NCBI GenBank assembly: GCA_016763285.1
Contig: JAESUC010000054.1
Location: 1-51,276, forward strand
Length of the DNA stretch: 51,276 nucleotides
Source: Pseudomonas sp.
GTDB taxonomy: Bacteria > Pseudomonadota > Gammaproteobacteria > Pseudomonadales > Pseudomonadaceae
Direction: 5' to 3'
The notes under the pieces are model-generated. The model was not told where the DNA came from. It did no database searches and worked only from the letters and a program-made list of their open reading frames with translations. Positions 15,283 through 23,989 of the stretch are shown piece after piece (within the stretch, counting starts at the first letter, position 1; each line of letters opens with the position of its first letter). Made by a program: the position numbers and the translations under genes.

Positions 15283-16323
15283 ATGCCATTGCAGACTCTC
15301 TTGGGTACCCGCCTGCCGATCATCCAGGCCCCCATGGCCGGCGTACAGGACAGCCGCCTGGCCCTGGCGGTTTGCCGTGCCGGCGCACTGGGCTCGATTC
15401 CCGCTGCCATGCTCGGTCCGGAGGCGCTGCGGCGCGAACTGCAGATCATGACCGAGCAGAGCGCCGGACCCTGGAACGTGAATTTTTTCTGCCATGGCGC
15501 CCCCGCAGCGGATCCGGCACGGGAGTCGCACTGGCGCGCCACCCTGGCTCCGTACTATGCGGAACTCGGCCTGGATGTGGCTGACATTGCGGCCGGCGGC
15601 GGCCGTCGCCCCTTTGATGCGGCGACCCTGGAGATCCTGCGCGAGTTCCGACCCCCGGTAGTCAGCTTTCATTTCGGACTGCCCGCCCCCGAGCTGCTGG
15701 CTGAGCTGAAGAGCTGGGGCACCCGGGTGCTGTCGACGGCAACCACGGTGGCCGAGGCCGTCTGGCTCGAAAGCCACGGCGCCGATGCGGTGATTGCCCA
15801 GGGTCTGGAAGCCGGCGGCCACCGCGGCATGTTCCTCAGTGACGACATCACCACCCAGATGGGTACCCTGGCACTGCTGCCGCAGGTGGTCGCTGCCGTT
15901 CGGGTGCCGGTCATTGCGGCGGGCGGGATCGCCGATGCAGCCGGCATCAGTGCCGCCATGGCCTTGGGGGCAGCCGGCGTGCAGCTGGGTACCGCCTTTC
16001 TGCTATGCCCGGAGGCGACCACCACCGAGCTGCACCGTGCAGCGCTGGTCAGTGAGTCGGCGACCCATACCGCATTGACCAATGTGTTCTCCGGCAGGCC
16101 CGCCCGCGGGATCGTGAATCGGGTCATCCGCGAGCTGGGCCCGATGAGTCCCCTGGCGCCGGCCTTTCCGCTGGCGGGAACCGCCATGGCGCCGTTGCGC
16201 AAGGCGGCAGAAGCGCGCGGCAGCAGCGATTTCTCGCCCCTGTGGTCAGGGCAGAACAACGCTGGCTGCCAGCCCATTTCGGCCGAGCTGCTGATCGGCA
16301 GACTGGTGGGCGTGTCTGTCTGA
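15283..16323 (+). CDS. nitronate monooxygenase family flavoprotein
   Basis: 346-residue TIM-barrel FMN enzyme of the NMO family. The N-terminal PIIQAPMAG, the GLEAGGHRG phosphate-binding segment and AAGGIADA are present. Members oxidise alkyl nitronates such as propionate-3-nitronate; substrate not proven here. AAGGA precedes the ATG by about 8 bases. Length is usual for the class. Confidence 0.88.
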   Translation: MPLQTLLGTRLPIIQAPMAGVQDSRLALAVCRAGALGSIPAAMLGPEALRRELQIMTEQSAGPWNVNFFCHGAPAADPARESHWRATLAPYYAELGLDVADIAAGGGRRPFDAATLEILREFRPPVVSFHFGLPAPELLAELKSWGTRVLSTATTVAEAVWLESHGADAVIAQGLEAGGHRGMFLSDDITTQMGTLALLPQVVAAVRVPVIAAGGIADAAGISAAMALGAAGVQLGTAFLLCPEATTTELHRAALVSESATHTALTNVFSGRPARGIVNRVIRELGPMSPLAPAFPLAGTAMAPLRKAAEARGSSDFSPLWSGQNNAGCQPISAELLIGRLVGVSV

Positions 16324-16436
16324 GCAGCGGCCCTCCGGTGCCTGCTGTATTAGTTCGAACTTTCCTCGAGGTCGTCCGTCCATTCTGAAGTGGAGCTTAT
16401 GACGCTTCCCAGTTCGAAACTGCCTGGAGGAATGCC

Positions 16437-16961
16437 ATGAATACAATGAAAGTCATGAAGAACGGCCTGATTGCCGCACTGCTCTCCTGCACTGCTGTCG
16501 CTGCCTGGGCGCAGGAAATGGATGCCGGCGAGTTCATCAATGAGGCCTCGGCCAAGGGAATAGCGGAAATCGAGACGGCCAAGATGGCGCTGGAAACCAG
16601 TGAGGACAAGCACATCCGTGAGTTCGCCAATTGGATGATCAAGGATCACACCAAGGTGAATGAGAAGATGCGTGAGATCGCCCAGCAAAAGAACATCGAG
16701 ATGGCGGATGACGCCGGACTGCTGGACCAGGGCAAGGCGATGATGCTGGAGCTGCGCGATGGCGAGGACTTCAACGAGGCCTATATCAACAACCAGGTGG
16801 TGGCTCACGAGCAGACCATCGAGCTGTTCCAGCGCGCTTCGCGCGAGCTGGATGACGAGCATGAGGAACTGCACAAGCTGGTGGAAGAGACCCAGCCCAA
16901 GCTGCAGGAGCACCATGCCCGCGCCCGTCAGTTGCAGGAGCGGATGAACGCCCGCAACTGA
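16437..16961 (+). CDS. DUF4142 periplasmic four-helix protein
   Basis: 174 residues. Signal peptide at 1-25 (AWA cleavage), then an all-helical, acidic mature domain with the DUF4142 pattern (FINEASAKGIAEIETAKMAL, HTKVNEKM, HEQTIELF). The family is ferritin-like in appearance and often stress-linked; the function is unknown. GGAGG lies 6 bases before the ATG. A palindrome CAGTTCGAAACTG lies 15 bases upstream of the start (16410-16422) and could be an operator. A hairpin follows the gene. Confidence 0.85.
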   Translation: MNTMKVMKNGLIAALLSCTAVAAWAQEMDAGEFINEASAKGIAEIETAKMALETSEDKHIREFANWMIKDHTKVNEKMREIAQQKNIEMADDAGLLDQGKAMMLELRDGEDFNEAYINNQVVAHEQTIELFQRASRELDDEHEELHKLVEETQPKLQEHHARARQLQERMNARN

Positions 16962-16969
16962 ATCCGCTA

Positions 16970-16988
16970 CGCCCCCGCCACGGGGGCG
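16970..16988. terminator. hairpin between convergent genes
   Basis: A perfect 8-bp stem CGCCCCCG / CGGGGGCG with a 3-base loop lies 8 bases after the DUF4142 stop codon. No T-run follows on the plus strand, but its position between two convergent genes suggests a transcription end. Confidence 0.5.
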
Positions 16989-17022
16989 AATCGGTCGTCT
17001 GTGACCGGCCTGGCCGCCGCGG

Positions 17023-18324
17023 TTACGCCGTAAGGCGGCTGGTCATCTCCGCCAGGTGAGCCACCCCCTGCTCTACCTCGGCAATCCCCGCATTGACCAG
17101 CGCAATACCTTCCTGACTCTTGCCGGAACTCTGGCTGATGGCCGCCATCTGCACGTTGATTCGCGCGATCAGGTCGGCGTTGGCAGTGACCACGTTGCCA
17201 ATTTCCATTGTGGCTTCCCCGGTCCGGGCGGCCAGTTTGCGTACTTCGTCGGCCACTACCGCAAAGCCGCGTCCGGTATCGCCGGCACGGGCCGCCTCGA
17301 TCGCGGCATTCAGGGCCAGCAGGTTGGTCTGATCCGCGATCGCACGGATGGTGGTGACTATCGCCGAGATGCTGTCGGACTGGGTATTCAGTTGCTGGCT
17401 GATGCGGGTCGCTTCGCCCACCTGATCGCTGATATGGGTAGCGGTGCGCACGGCCTCCTCGAGGGCGTGGCGTGCCTGCGAGGTGATCTGGGAGGTTTCC
17501 TCCGAGGTCGATGCCGCCACTTCGGCGGCGTTGTGTTCATCGGCCACCCGTGAAGTGATATCCAGGGCGAACTTGAACACCTTGTATACCTTGCCCCTCG
17601 CATCCAGCACGGGGTTATACGAGGCTTCGAGCCAGACGGATCTGCCCGCCGAATCCCGGCGTTCAAAGCGCCCGGACTGGAATTCGCCGGCCGCGAGCTG
17701 GCTCCAGAAATTCGGGTTCTCGCGGTAGAACTTGCTGTCGCAGAACATTTCATGGTGTTTGCCGCGTATCTCGCTCAGCTGGTAGCCCATGGTGCGCAGG
17801 AAGTTTTCATTGGCGTTGACGATGTTGCCCTGGGGCGTGAACTCGATAATCGCGCGTGAGCGATCCAGCGCGGCAAAGGTCGCGTTGCGATCAAGCAGTG
17901 ACTCGTGGTTGAGGGTCACGTCGGAGGCGATCTTGATGATCTTGACCACCTCACCGGTATCCGTGAGCACCGGGAAGTAGGTCGCCTCCAGCCATAGGGT
18001 GCTGCCCGAGCGGGTCCGACGCTGAAAGGTCCCTGACTGGCTTACACCGGCGGCCAGGTCCGCCCAGAACGTGCGATACGCCGCCGAGGAGGTATAGGCA
18101 GGGTCGCAGAAAATCTGGTGATGCTTGCCGCGGATCTCGTCGATCGAGTAATGCACCGTCTGGAGAAACAGCTCATTGGCATCCAGTATCTGGCCATCCG
18201 GGGCAAATTCGATCCAGCCTATGTTCCGGCGGATGGCATTGAGTTCCATGTCCCGTACGCGGGCCAGCTTTTCCATTTCAAGGAGCCGCTGCTCCAGACG
18301 CTTGTGTGCTTTGCTCTTGAGCAT
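17023..18324 (-). CDS. soluble PAS-PAS chemotaxis transducer, BdlA-like
   Basis: 433 residues without transmembrane segments: a short coiled coil (1-30), two related PAS domains (about 30-140 and 150-265, each with an RGKHH segment), then a short MCP signalling domain whose hairpin tip reads [18 protein letters not shown]. This is the architecture of BdlA, the P. aeruginosa protein that controls biofilm dispersion through c-di-GMP; equivalence is an inference from architecture. AAGGA lies 9 bases before the ATG. Upstream are a strong sigma-54 promoter and LuxO-like sites, next to genes for a LuxO-like regulator. Confidence 0.88.
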   Translation of the reverse strand: MLKSKAHKRLEQRLLEMEKLARVRDMELNAIRRNIGWIEFAPDGQILDANELFLQTVHYSIDEIRGKHHQIFCDPAYTSSAAYRTFWADLAAGVSQSGTFQRRTRSGSTLWLEATYFPVLTDTGEVVKIIKIASDVTLNHESLLDRNATFAALDRSRAIIEFTPQGNIVNANENFLRTMGYQLSEIRGKHHEMFCDSKFYRENPNFWSQLAAGEFQSGRFERRDSAGRSVWLEASYNPVLDARGKVYKVFKFALDITSRVADEHNAAEVAASTSEETSQITSQARHALEEAVRTATHISDQVGEATRISQQLNTQSDSISAIVTTIRAIADQTNLLALNAAIEAARAGDTGRGFAVVADEVRKLAARTGEATMEIGNVVTANADLIARINVQMAAISQSSGKSQEGIALVNAGIAEVEQGVAHLAEMTSRLTA

Positions 18325-18416
18325 TCAGGTTTTCCTTACAACAGGCATGCAGTGCCAACAGATGACGGACGCCGAACGCGAAGCTCTTTTCGCAGGCAGA
18401 TGAATGCCTTGCCACT

Positions 18417-18432
18417 AGCAAGAGCCGGGCCA
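18417..18432 (-). promoter_or_regulatory. sigma-54 promoter of the BdlA-like gene
   Basis: Read on the minus strand the site is TGGCCCG-GCTC-TTGCT, against the consensus TGGCACG-N4-TTGCW: 11 of 12 defined positions match, with the required GG-N10-GC spacing. The predicted start is near 18406, giving an 82-base leader to the ATG at 18324. It points at the PAS-PAS transducer, and a sigma-54 activator is encoded 0.6 kb away. Confidence 0.7.
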
Positions 18433-18485
18433 TGCTTCAAAAGGGTGCGATCAACGAATGCGCGGGGGTTGTAAAACCAAGGATC

Positions 18486-18530
18486 TTGCAAAATGCGAAA
18501 GCTGTTGCATTTTGCCAGTGCATATTGCAA
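18486..18530. promoter_or_regulatory. three LuxO-like enhancer sites
   Basis: TTGCA-AAA-TGCGA (18486-18498), TTGCA-TTT-TGCCA (18505-18517) and GTGCA-TAT-TGCAA (18518-18530) each match the Vibrio LuxO operator TTGCA-W3-TGCAA at 8, 8 and 9 of 10 arm positions, each with a 3-base A/T spacer. They lie at about -86, -105 and -118 from the predicted sigma-54 start, a normal enhancer distance. The first two also form a perfect 9-bp inverted repeat GCAAAATGC / GCATTTTGC (18488-18515). Confidence 0.55.
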
Positions 18531-18869
18531 CTATTGCGCTGTGGGACCGCGCTGCAGCCACGCCACTAGTGCTTCCAGCTCGGTGGTCAGAATGGTGAGT
18601 TTGGCGCGGGTCAGTTGCTGTTGCTTGCTCAACTGGTCGGCTTCGCAAGCGAGGGCATGGCAGGGGGCGGCGGCCGTGCCAAGCACACCCACCAGCGAGT
18701 GCAGGGTCCGTTGCAGGGTCTCGGGGTTCGGCTCACCTTTCAGGTGTTCGATCGCAGCGCAGAGATCTCTGGCCAGTAGTACGCAGTACCGCTGACGCGC
18801 CTCGGAGGGCAGCTGTTGCAATCGGCCGAGTATCGACTCGAAGTCCCCATTGGGGGCTGAGGGGGGCAT
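18531..18869 (-). CDS. Hpt phosphotransfer protein, LuxU-like
   Basis: 112-residue all-helical protein. The segment LHSLVGVLGTAA followed by LACEADQL is the histidine phosphotransfer signature, with His57 as the probable phosphorylated residue. A stand-alone Hpt relays phosphate between receivers. It is divergent from a LuxO-like regulator (as LuxU serves LuxO in Vibrio, though there the genes are in one operon). The Lys usual after His-Ser-Leu is Val here, so the match is not perfect. Confidence 0.7.
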   Translation of the reverse strand: MPPSAPNGDFESILGRLQQLPSEARQRYCVLLARDLCAAIEHLKGEPNPETLQRTLHSLVGVLGTAAAPCHALACEADQLSKQQQLTRAKLTILTTELEALVAWLQRGPTAQ

Positions 18870-18970
18870 GCGGTGGACACCTCGCAGGGGGCAGACGACG
18901 TGAGAGTCTAGCTTCTCATGTGGCGCACCGATAGCCGGCGGACGCGTCCGGGTCGAACAAGGACAGACAG

Positions 18971-20323
18971 ATGAAATCTGATGGGCTTTTACTGGTAGAG
19001 GATTCCGAGTCCACGGCGATGCTGTACGAGACCTGGCTGGGCCCGCTGGGTGAGCGCATCACCATCGCCCATACCGGATCGCGGGCCCTGGCCTGGCTGG
19101 AGCGGCACACCCCAAGCGTGATTCTTCTGGATATGCACCTGCCGGACATGGAAGGCATGGATATCCTCCGTCTGGTGCGCAAGCGCGAGCTGAGCTGCGA
19201 AGTGATCGTCATCACCGCAGATACCTCACACCTGCTGGCTTCCCGGGCCGTGCATGAAGGCGCCCAGGACTTTCTGGTCAAGCCGGTGGATGCCGAACGT
19301 TTGCGCGTGAGCGTCAGTAACGCCCTGCGGACCCACAAGCTGGAACACCTCGCCAGCGATCTGGCTGCGCAGATGGGGGCGGCTCCACCGGCAGGTTTCT
19401 GTGGCTCCTCGATTCAGATGCGCGCCCTGTACCACACCCTGCGCCTGGTCGCCCATTCCGACGCGCCCGTGTTTATCAGCGGTGAAAGTGGTACCGGCAA
19501 GGAGCTCTGTGCCAGGGCGATCCATGATCATGGCAAGCGTAGCAAGCAGGCTTTTGTGGCGGTCAACTGCGCCGCCATGCCCGCCGAACTGGTCGAGTCG
19601 CAACTCTTTGGCCACGTAAAGGGAGCCTTCACCGGCGCCGTCGCCCACCGCGTCGGGCTGACCGAAGAGGCCGACGGCGGCACCTTGTTTCTCGATGAGG
19701 TGACCGAACTGACGCTGGAGGCGCAAAGCAAGTTGCTGCGTTTCCTGCAGACCGGCGAGATTACGCCGGTGGGCGCGTCAGGCCGCAAGCATCTCAATTG
19801 TCGGGTTGTCTGTGCCACCAACCTGGATATACGCCATCAGGTGGAAAGAGGGCTGTTTCGCGAGGATCTGTTCTACCGCCTGCATGTGGTTCCGCTGACT
19901 GTCCCGCCGCTGCGTGAAAGGGGCGAGGATGTGCTGGAAATCGGCACCAAACTGCTGCAGCTCAACGCGGCCCGGGAGAACAAGCGTTTCCACTCGCTCG
20001 GTGACTCAGCCCGACAGTTGCTGCTTACCTACCCCTGGCCGGGCAATATTCGAGAGCTGGAAAATATCATTCGCCATGCGGTGGTCATGCACGATGCCGA
20101 ACTGCTTGAAGCTGCCCATATCAGCCTGCCCGAGAATAACGGCAACGATGTGGAGGGAAACGCGGATCGACCCCATCCGGAGATTCTGCCCCTGTGGCAG
20201 GTCGAACAGGAAGCAATCGAGCGGGCTCTGAATCTTTGCCAGGGCAATGTCGGCAGGGCTGCCGAGCTGCTGCAGGTGGCACCCTCGACCCTGTACCGGC
20301 GGCTGCGAACCAGGCCGCCCTAG
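18971..20323 (+). CDS. LuxO-like sigma-54 response regulator
   Basis: 450 residues. Receiver (1-120) with Asp54 as phosphoacceptor and Lys104; AAA+ domain with Walker A GESGTGKE (171-178) and the sigma-54 contact loop GAFTGA (218-223), both intact; Fis-type helix-turn-helix at the end (NVGRAAELLQVAPSTLYRRL). The segment after the receiver (GFCGSSIQMRALYHTLR) and the AAA domain resemble LuxO more than NtrC or DctD. The flanking Hpt gene supports this. Its stop codon shares CTAG with the convergent receiver gene. The likely target is the sigma-54 promoter at 18417-18432. Confidence 0.88.
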   Translation: MKSDGLLLVEDSESTAMLYETWLGPLGERITIAHTGSRALAWLERHTPSVILLDMHLPDMEGMDILRLVRKRELSCEVIVITADTSHLLASRAVHEGAQDFLVKPVDAERLRVSVSNALRTHKLEHLASDLAAQMGAAPPAGFCGSSIQMRALYHTLRLVAHSDAPVFISGESGTGKELCARAIHDHGKRSKQAFVAVNCAAMPAELVESQLFGHVKGAFTGAVAHRVGLTEEADGGTLFLDEVTELTLEAQSKLLRFLQTGEITPVGASGRKHLNCRVVCATNLDIRHQVERGLFREDLFYRLHVVPLTVPPLRERGEDVLEIGTKLLQLNAARENKRFHSLGDSARQLLLTYPWPGNIRELENIIRHAVVMHDAELLEAAHISLPENNGNDVEGNADRPHPEILPLWQVEQEAIERALNLCQGNVGRAAELLQVAPSTLYRRLRTRPP

Positions 20324-20724
20324 TCCGACTGCTCGGCTTGCTCGACGGAGGCATTCCAGATGGTGCGAATCTGGTCTGCCAGGGTCATGGGGTCAAAGGG
20401 TTTGACGATGACGCCAGCAGCGGACAGGCGATGGTACTCGCGTATTTCTTCGGCCTGGACCTTGGCAGTCATGAAGATCACCGGCAGATCGGCCACGGCC
20501 GGTATGGCGCGGATCCGGGCCAGGGTTTCCGGGCCGTCCATCTCCGGCATCATGACGTCAAGCAGCAGCAGATCGGGTTTGAAGTCTTCCAGTCTGGCCA
20601 GCCCCTCCGCCCCCGAGCTGCAGCTCAACACTTCGAAGCCGCCGACGATTTCCAGCGCGACCCGGGTTACTTCCTGTATCGAGAGGTCGTCCTCGATGTG
20701 CATGATGCGTTCCAGTCCAGACAT
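20320..20724 (-). CDS. single-domain response regulator
   Basis: 134-residue CheY-type receiver with no output domain. The acidic pocket (Asp12, Asp13), phosphoacceptor Asp56 and Lys108 are in place. It lies 106 bases downstream of the large histidine kinase on the same strand, so it is probably its direct partner. With the separate Hpt protein it could form the middle step of a phosphorelay. Its stop codon and that of the convergent LuxO-like gene share the same four bases, CTAG. Confidence 0.9.
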   Translation of the reverse strand: MSGLERIMHIEDDLSIQEVTRVALEIVGGFEVLSCSSGAEGLARLEDFKPDLLLLDVMMPEMDGPETLARIRAIPAVADLPVIFMTAKVQAEEIREYHRLSAAGVIVKPFDPMTLADQIRTIWNASVEQAEQSD

Positions 20725-20830
20725 TACCTCAGTCCCCTCTGAGCCAAGACAATAGGCAGCCTATTCGCCCTGGCGGTTGCAGTCACTTTCGCGTTCGACG
20801 AAAGGTGGCGTGCTTGTGCATTACCGACGT

Positions 20831-23800
20831 TCAATCAGCAGCTTCTGTTGGCTGCTCGATAGTGGTCATGTCCAGTGTAATCCAGAACACCGAGCCATGT
20901 CCGACAGCGGATTGAAAGCCGATTTCGGCGTCCAGCCGGTCGGCCAGTTCGCGGCATATGGCCAGACCCAGACCGGTGCCACCGCGCTGGCGGGTATCGG
21001 TGGCGTCGGCCTGGGAAAACTTGCTGAAAAGACGCGGGTGAAAATCCTCGGCTATCCCTATGCCCTGGTCGGAAACGCTGATGCGCACGCGATGCTCCTC
21101 CCGTCGGGCTTCCAGGCGGACCGACTGGCCGGGGTGGGAGAACTTGATCGCATTGGACAGAAAATTGTTGAGAATCTGGCCCAGGCGCAGGCCGTCGACC
21201 GTGACCGCTACCGGGTCGATCTGCCCCAGCTCGATATCCACCTGGAACTGTGCGGCATAGCCACTGTTGTCCTCGACCGCCTTGCGCAACAGCGGGCCAA
21301 GGGGCTGATGCTCAAAGCTGAAATGCATCTTGCCGGCTTCCAGCTTTTCCATGTCCAGCAGGTCGTCGATCAGGGTGTGGAGCAAGGTACAGTTGTTCCT
21401 GGCCACCTGCAGCATGTTGCGTATCGGATCCGGGACCGGCCCCAGGACGTCGTTGGCCAACAAGGTCACGGCCCCGGAAATGGCCGTCAGCGGCGTACGC
21501 AGTTCATGGCTGACGGTGGAGACGAACTGGCTTTTCAGCTGATCCATCCGGTGCTGTTCGGTGGCATCCCAGATGAAGCCGCTCAGCCACAGCAGGTTGC
21601 CGTCACTATCGAATTCGCCACGGCCCTTTTCCTTCACCCGGACCTCGTGGCCCGCGGCATGAATCAGCCGGTAGCCCAGCTCGAACACGCCCAGTTCGTT
21701 GATCTGCGCCACCGCCTTGTAGGTCAGGTGCAGATCGTCGGGATGGACAATGCTGGCGTAGCTGCGCACCTTGCTGTCGACGAAATCCGCCGCCGGGTAG
21801 CCGGTGATGCGAGTAATCTCATCGCTCATGTAGGACATGGTCCAGTCCGCGTCATTGACGCAGCGATAGACCGCCCCCGGCAGGTTGCTGACCATGGCCT
21901 GGAACCGCGCCTGACTTTCCTGCAGGTTCTGCAGGGTTTCCACCTGCGCGGTGATATCGGTATGGGTGCCGCTGAGCCATAGCGGCGCGCCGTCCGCATC
22001 GCGACTGATCAGACGCCCACAGCTTCTGACCCACACCCAATGGCCACCCTTGTGACGCATGCGCGAGTCGGATTCGTAATAGTCGAGCTCGCCAGCCAGG
22101 TGACGCTCGAGCAACCGGGTGGAGGCCGCCAGATCATCCGGGTGAAAGAGCGCAGTCCAGGTCGACAGTCTGACCGGTTGCAGCTCCTCCAGACGGTAAC
22201 CAACGATCTCTGCCCAACGGGCGTTGATGAAGGTTTCGTTGGTCTGCAGGTTCCACTCCCAGGTGCCCACATTGGTGCCCAGAATGATATTGGCCAGACG
22301 CTCGCGTTCGCGCTCGATGGTCATTTCCAGGTGCTTGCGCGCAGTGATGTCGGTGATGAATCCGTGCCAGATCATGTCCCCGTTCTCCAGGGCCTTGGGG
22401 GTGGCATTGCCGGCCAGCCAGAGCTCGCCCATCACCGGATGCTTGAACCGGTACTCCTCGCGCCATACGGTCTGGTTCTTGGCCGACTCCAGGATGCCCA
22501 GCGTGACCCGGTCGCGGTCATCGGGATGGATGCCGCCCATGATGCTGGTGTCGCTTTCACGCGCTTGCTCGGGACTGATGCCATACAGGTCCTGCATACC
22601 CTGGCTGGCATAGGGGAACCAGGAGCGCCCTTCGCCAGACAGCTGATATTGATAGACCACCCCGGGCAGATGCCGGGTCAGCTTGTTGAAGCGTTCCAGT
22701 AACTGGCTGCGCTCCTGCTCCATCAACCAGCGGGTCACGGTGCCGGCGATCCAGCGGCCCATCAGCCGGATGAATTCGATATCGGTCTCGTCAAATGGCT
22801 TGGCGCGCGGCGCCAGAGCGGAGAAGTTGAGCGTGCCGTAACGCTGCTCATTGATCATCAGCACCACGCCGATATAGGACTCGAGCTGGAACGCGGCGTA
22901 GCAGGGATGGCCGCGGAATCGAGATTCACCCATGAACTCGATCGCGAGTACGTCTTCATGCTGCAGGGTCAGGGCGCAGTAGGTAGTGCCGAGCTCGAAC
23001 TGCTGGCCCTCTGCGAGCTGATTGTCGGGGCTGTACTGCGCCAGGATGCGGTAATCCTGATCATCGATCTGGCTGATGATTCCGATATCCATGTCCAGAT
23101 ACCGGCAGCCCAGTACCAGCGCCCGTTGCAGACGATCGACGGTGTTCAGGGTGGGCAGCGCGGCAATTTCATTCAGCGAGCGCAGGGCCTGACGCTGCTG
23201 CTCCAGGCGCTGGCTGACGTCGCGTTGCGCGTTGTTCGTGCGCAGGGCATGGATAAGCTGGCCAAGCGTGCCGAGCAGCGGTTCAAGAAATGCGCTGTCG
23301 TCCTGCCTATATCCCTCCGGCCGGTTGGTCAGACCGACGATCCCGACCAGCTCGTGACCGAACCACACCGGCAGGCCGCTGAACGATTGCAGCGCAGGCC
23401 ATCCGTCAGCAGGAGAGAGTGCCCCGGGGCTGTCGAAGTCTACTGTGGCGTTCTGTTGCAGCATCTCGCGCAGCCACGGGTGGCCGGCCTCCAGGATCTG
23501 CTCGCATTCCAGGCGGTGCAGCTGCGGCGCGCCGGGGTCGGCATGCGGCGCGAGTTCACCCATTGCCCAGTTCTTCAGGTATGGCCGGTTCTCCTCGTCC
23601 CTGGCCACCTCGCCGATGAAGCCGAAGGTGCTTTGGGTCAGTGCCAGGGTCTGCTCGAGCAGGTGCGAGAAGCTTGCATGGGGATTGTCGGTTCCGAAAT
23701 AGGCCGATCGGGCCGCAGAGACGATGGCCAGTAGCGCGCGATCACGATCGCGATCGCGCAGGGATTCAAGCAGCCGGGTCCTTTGCTCTTGCTCCCGACG

Positions 23801-23905
23801 CCAGCTTTGCCACAGCAGGACGCCGAGAAGCACAGCGATAGCGGCTGGAACGAGCCACCAGGGCGCACTCGCCAATTGCCATAACTCGGTCATGATCGCA
23901 GCCAC
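20831..23905 (-). CDS. GAF-PAS sensor histidine kinase
   Basis: 1024 residues. One N-terminal membrane anchor (about 10-27), two GAF domains (about 55-225 and 245-400), three PAS/PAC units (about 410-780), then HisKA with the phosphorylated histidine in VSHELRTPL and a HATPase domain ending in GTGLGLAICREL. No receiver or Hpt domain is attached; the next gene downstream supplies a free receiver. GAF and PAS domains suggest sensing of a cytoplasmic ligand or redox state; the signal is unknown. Confidence 0.9.
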   Translation of the reverse strand: MAAIMTELWQLASAPWWLVPAAIAVLLGVLLWQSWRREQEQRTRLLESLRDRDRDRALLAIVSAARSAYFGTDNPHASFSHLLEQTLALTQSTFGFIGEVARDEENRPYLKNWAMGELAPHADPGAPQLHRLECEQILEAGHPWLREMLQQNATVDFDSPGALSPADGWPALQSFSGLPVWFGHELVGIVGLTNRPEGYRQDDSAFLEPLLGTLGQLIHALRTNNAQRDVSQRLEQQRQALRSLNEIAALPTLNTVDRLQRALVLGCRYLDMDIGIISQIDDQDYRILAQYSPDNQLAEGQQFELGTTYCALTLQHEDVLAIEFMGESRFRGHPCYAAFQLESYIGVVLMINEQRYGTLNFSALAPRAKPFDETDIEFIRLMGRWIAGTVTRWLMEQERSQLLERFNKLTRHLPGVVYQYQLSGEGRSWFPYASQGMQDLYGISPEQARESDTSIMGGIHPDDRDRVTLGILESAKNQTVWREEYRFKHPVMGELWLAGNATPKALENGDMIWHGFITDITARKHLEMTIERERERLANIILGTNVGTWEWNLQTNETFINARWAEIVGYRLEELQPVRLSTWTALFHPDDLAASTRLLERHLAGELDYYESDSRMRHKGGHWVWVRSCGRLISRDADGAPLWLSGTHTDITAQVETLQNLQESQARFQAMVSNLPGAVYRCVNDADWTMSYMSDEITRITGYPAADFVDSKVRSYASIVHPDDLHLTYKAVAQINELGVFELGYRLIHAAGHEVRVKEKGRGEFDSDGNLLWLSGFIWDATEQHRMDQLKSQFVSTVSHELRTPLTAISGAVTLLANDVLGPVPDPIRNMLQVARNNCTLLHTLIDDLLDMEKLEAGKMHFSFEHQPLGPLLRKAVEDNSGYAAQFQVDIELGQIDPVAVTVDGLRLGQILNNFLSNAIKFSHPGQSVRLEARREEHRVRISVSDQGIGIAEDFHPRLFSKFSQADATDTRQRGGTGLGLAICRELADRLDAEIGFQSAVGHGSVFWITLDMTTIEQPTEAAD

Positions 23906-23989
23906 CTCGGGCTCGGGCGGGCTAATGCCCGAATCGATTTCAGATGACTGAGTGTGCCACTACTTGCTCGACCTGAGAATGGCCTTCGA

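Noticed and set aside
16357-16388. AlgU/RpoE-like promoter (GAACTT ... TCTGA) before the DUF4142 gene
   Set aside because: Both hexamer-like elements are present but 21 bases apart; the sigma factor needs 16-17.
18325-18406. A Qrr-like small RNA from the sigma-54 promoter
   Set aside because: Only 82 bases separate the predicted start from the transducer gene, with no terminator hairpin and T-run; a leader of the mRNA is simpler.
18921-18936. Second sigma-54-like site upstream of the LuxO-like gene (TGGCGCA-N4-TAGCC)
   Set aside because: Only the GG-N10-GC spacing and about 8 of 12 positions fit, well short of the site at 18417-18432.
20777-21982. Long plus-strand open frames opposite the large kinase and other GC-rich genes
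   Set aside because: They mirror the codon pattern of the real genes on the other strand and carry no motifs or ribosome binding sites.
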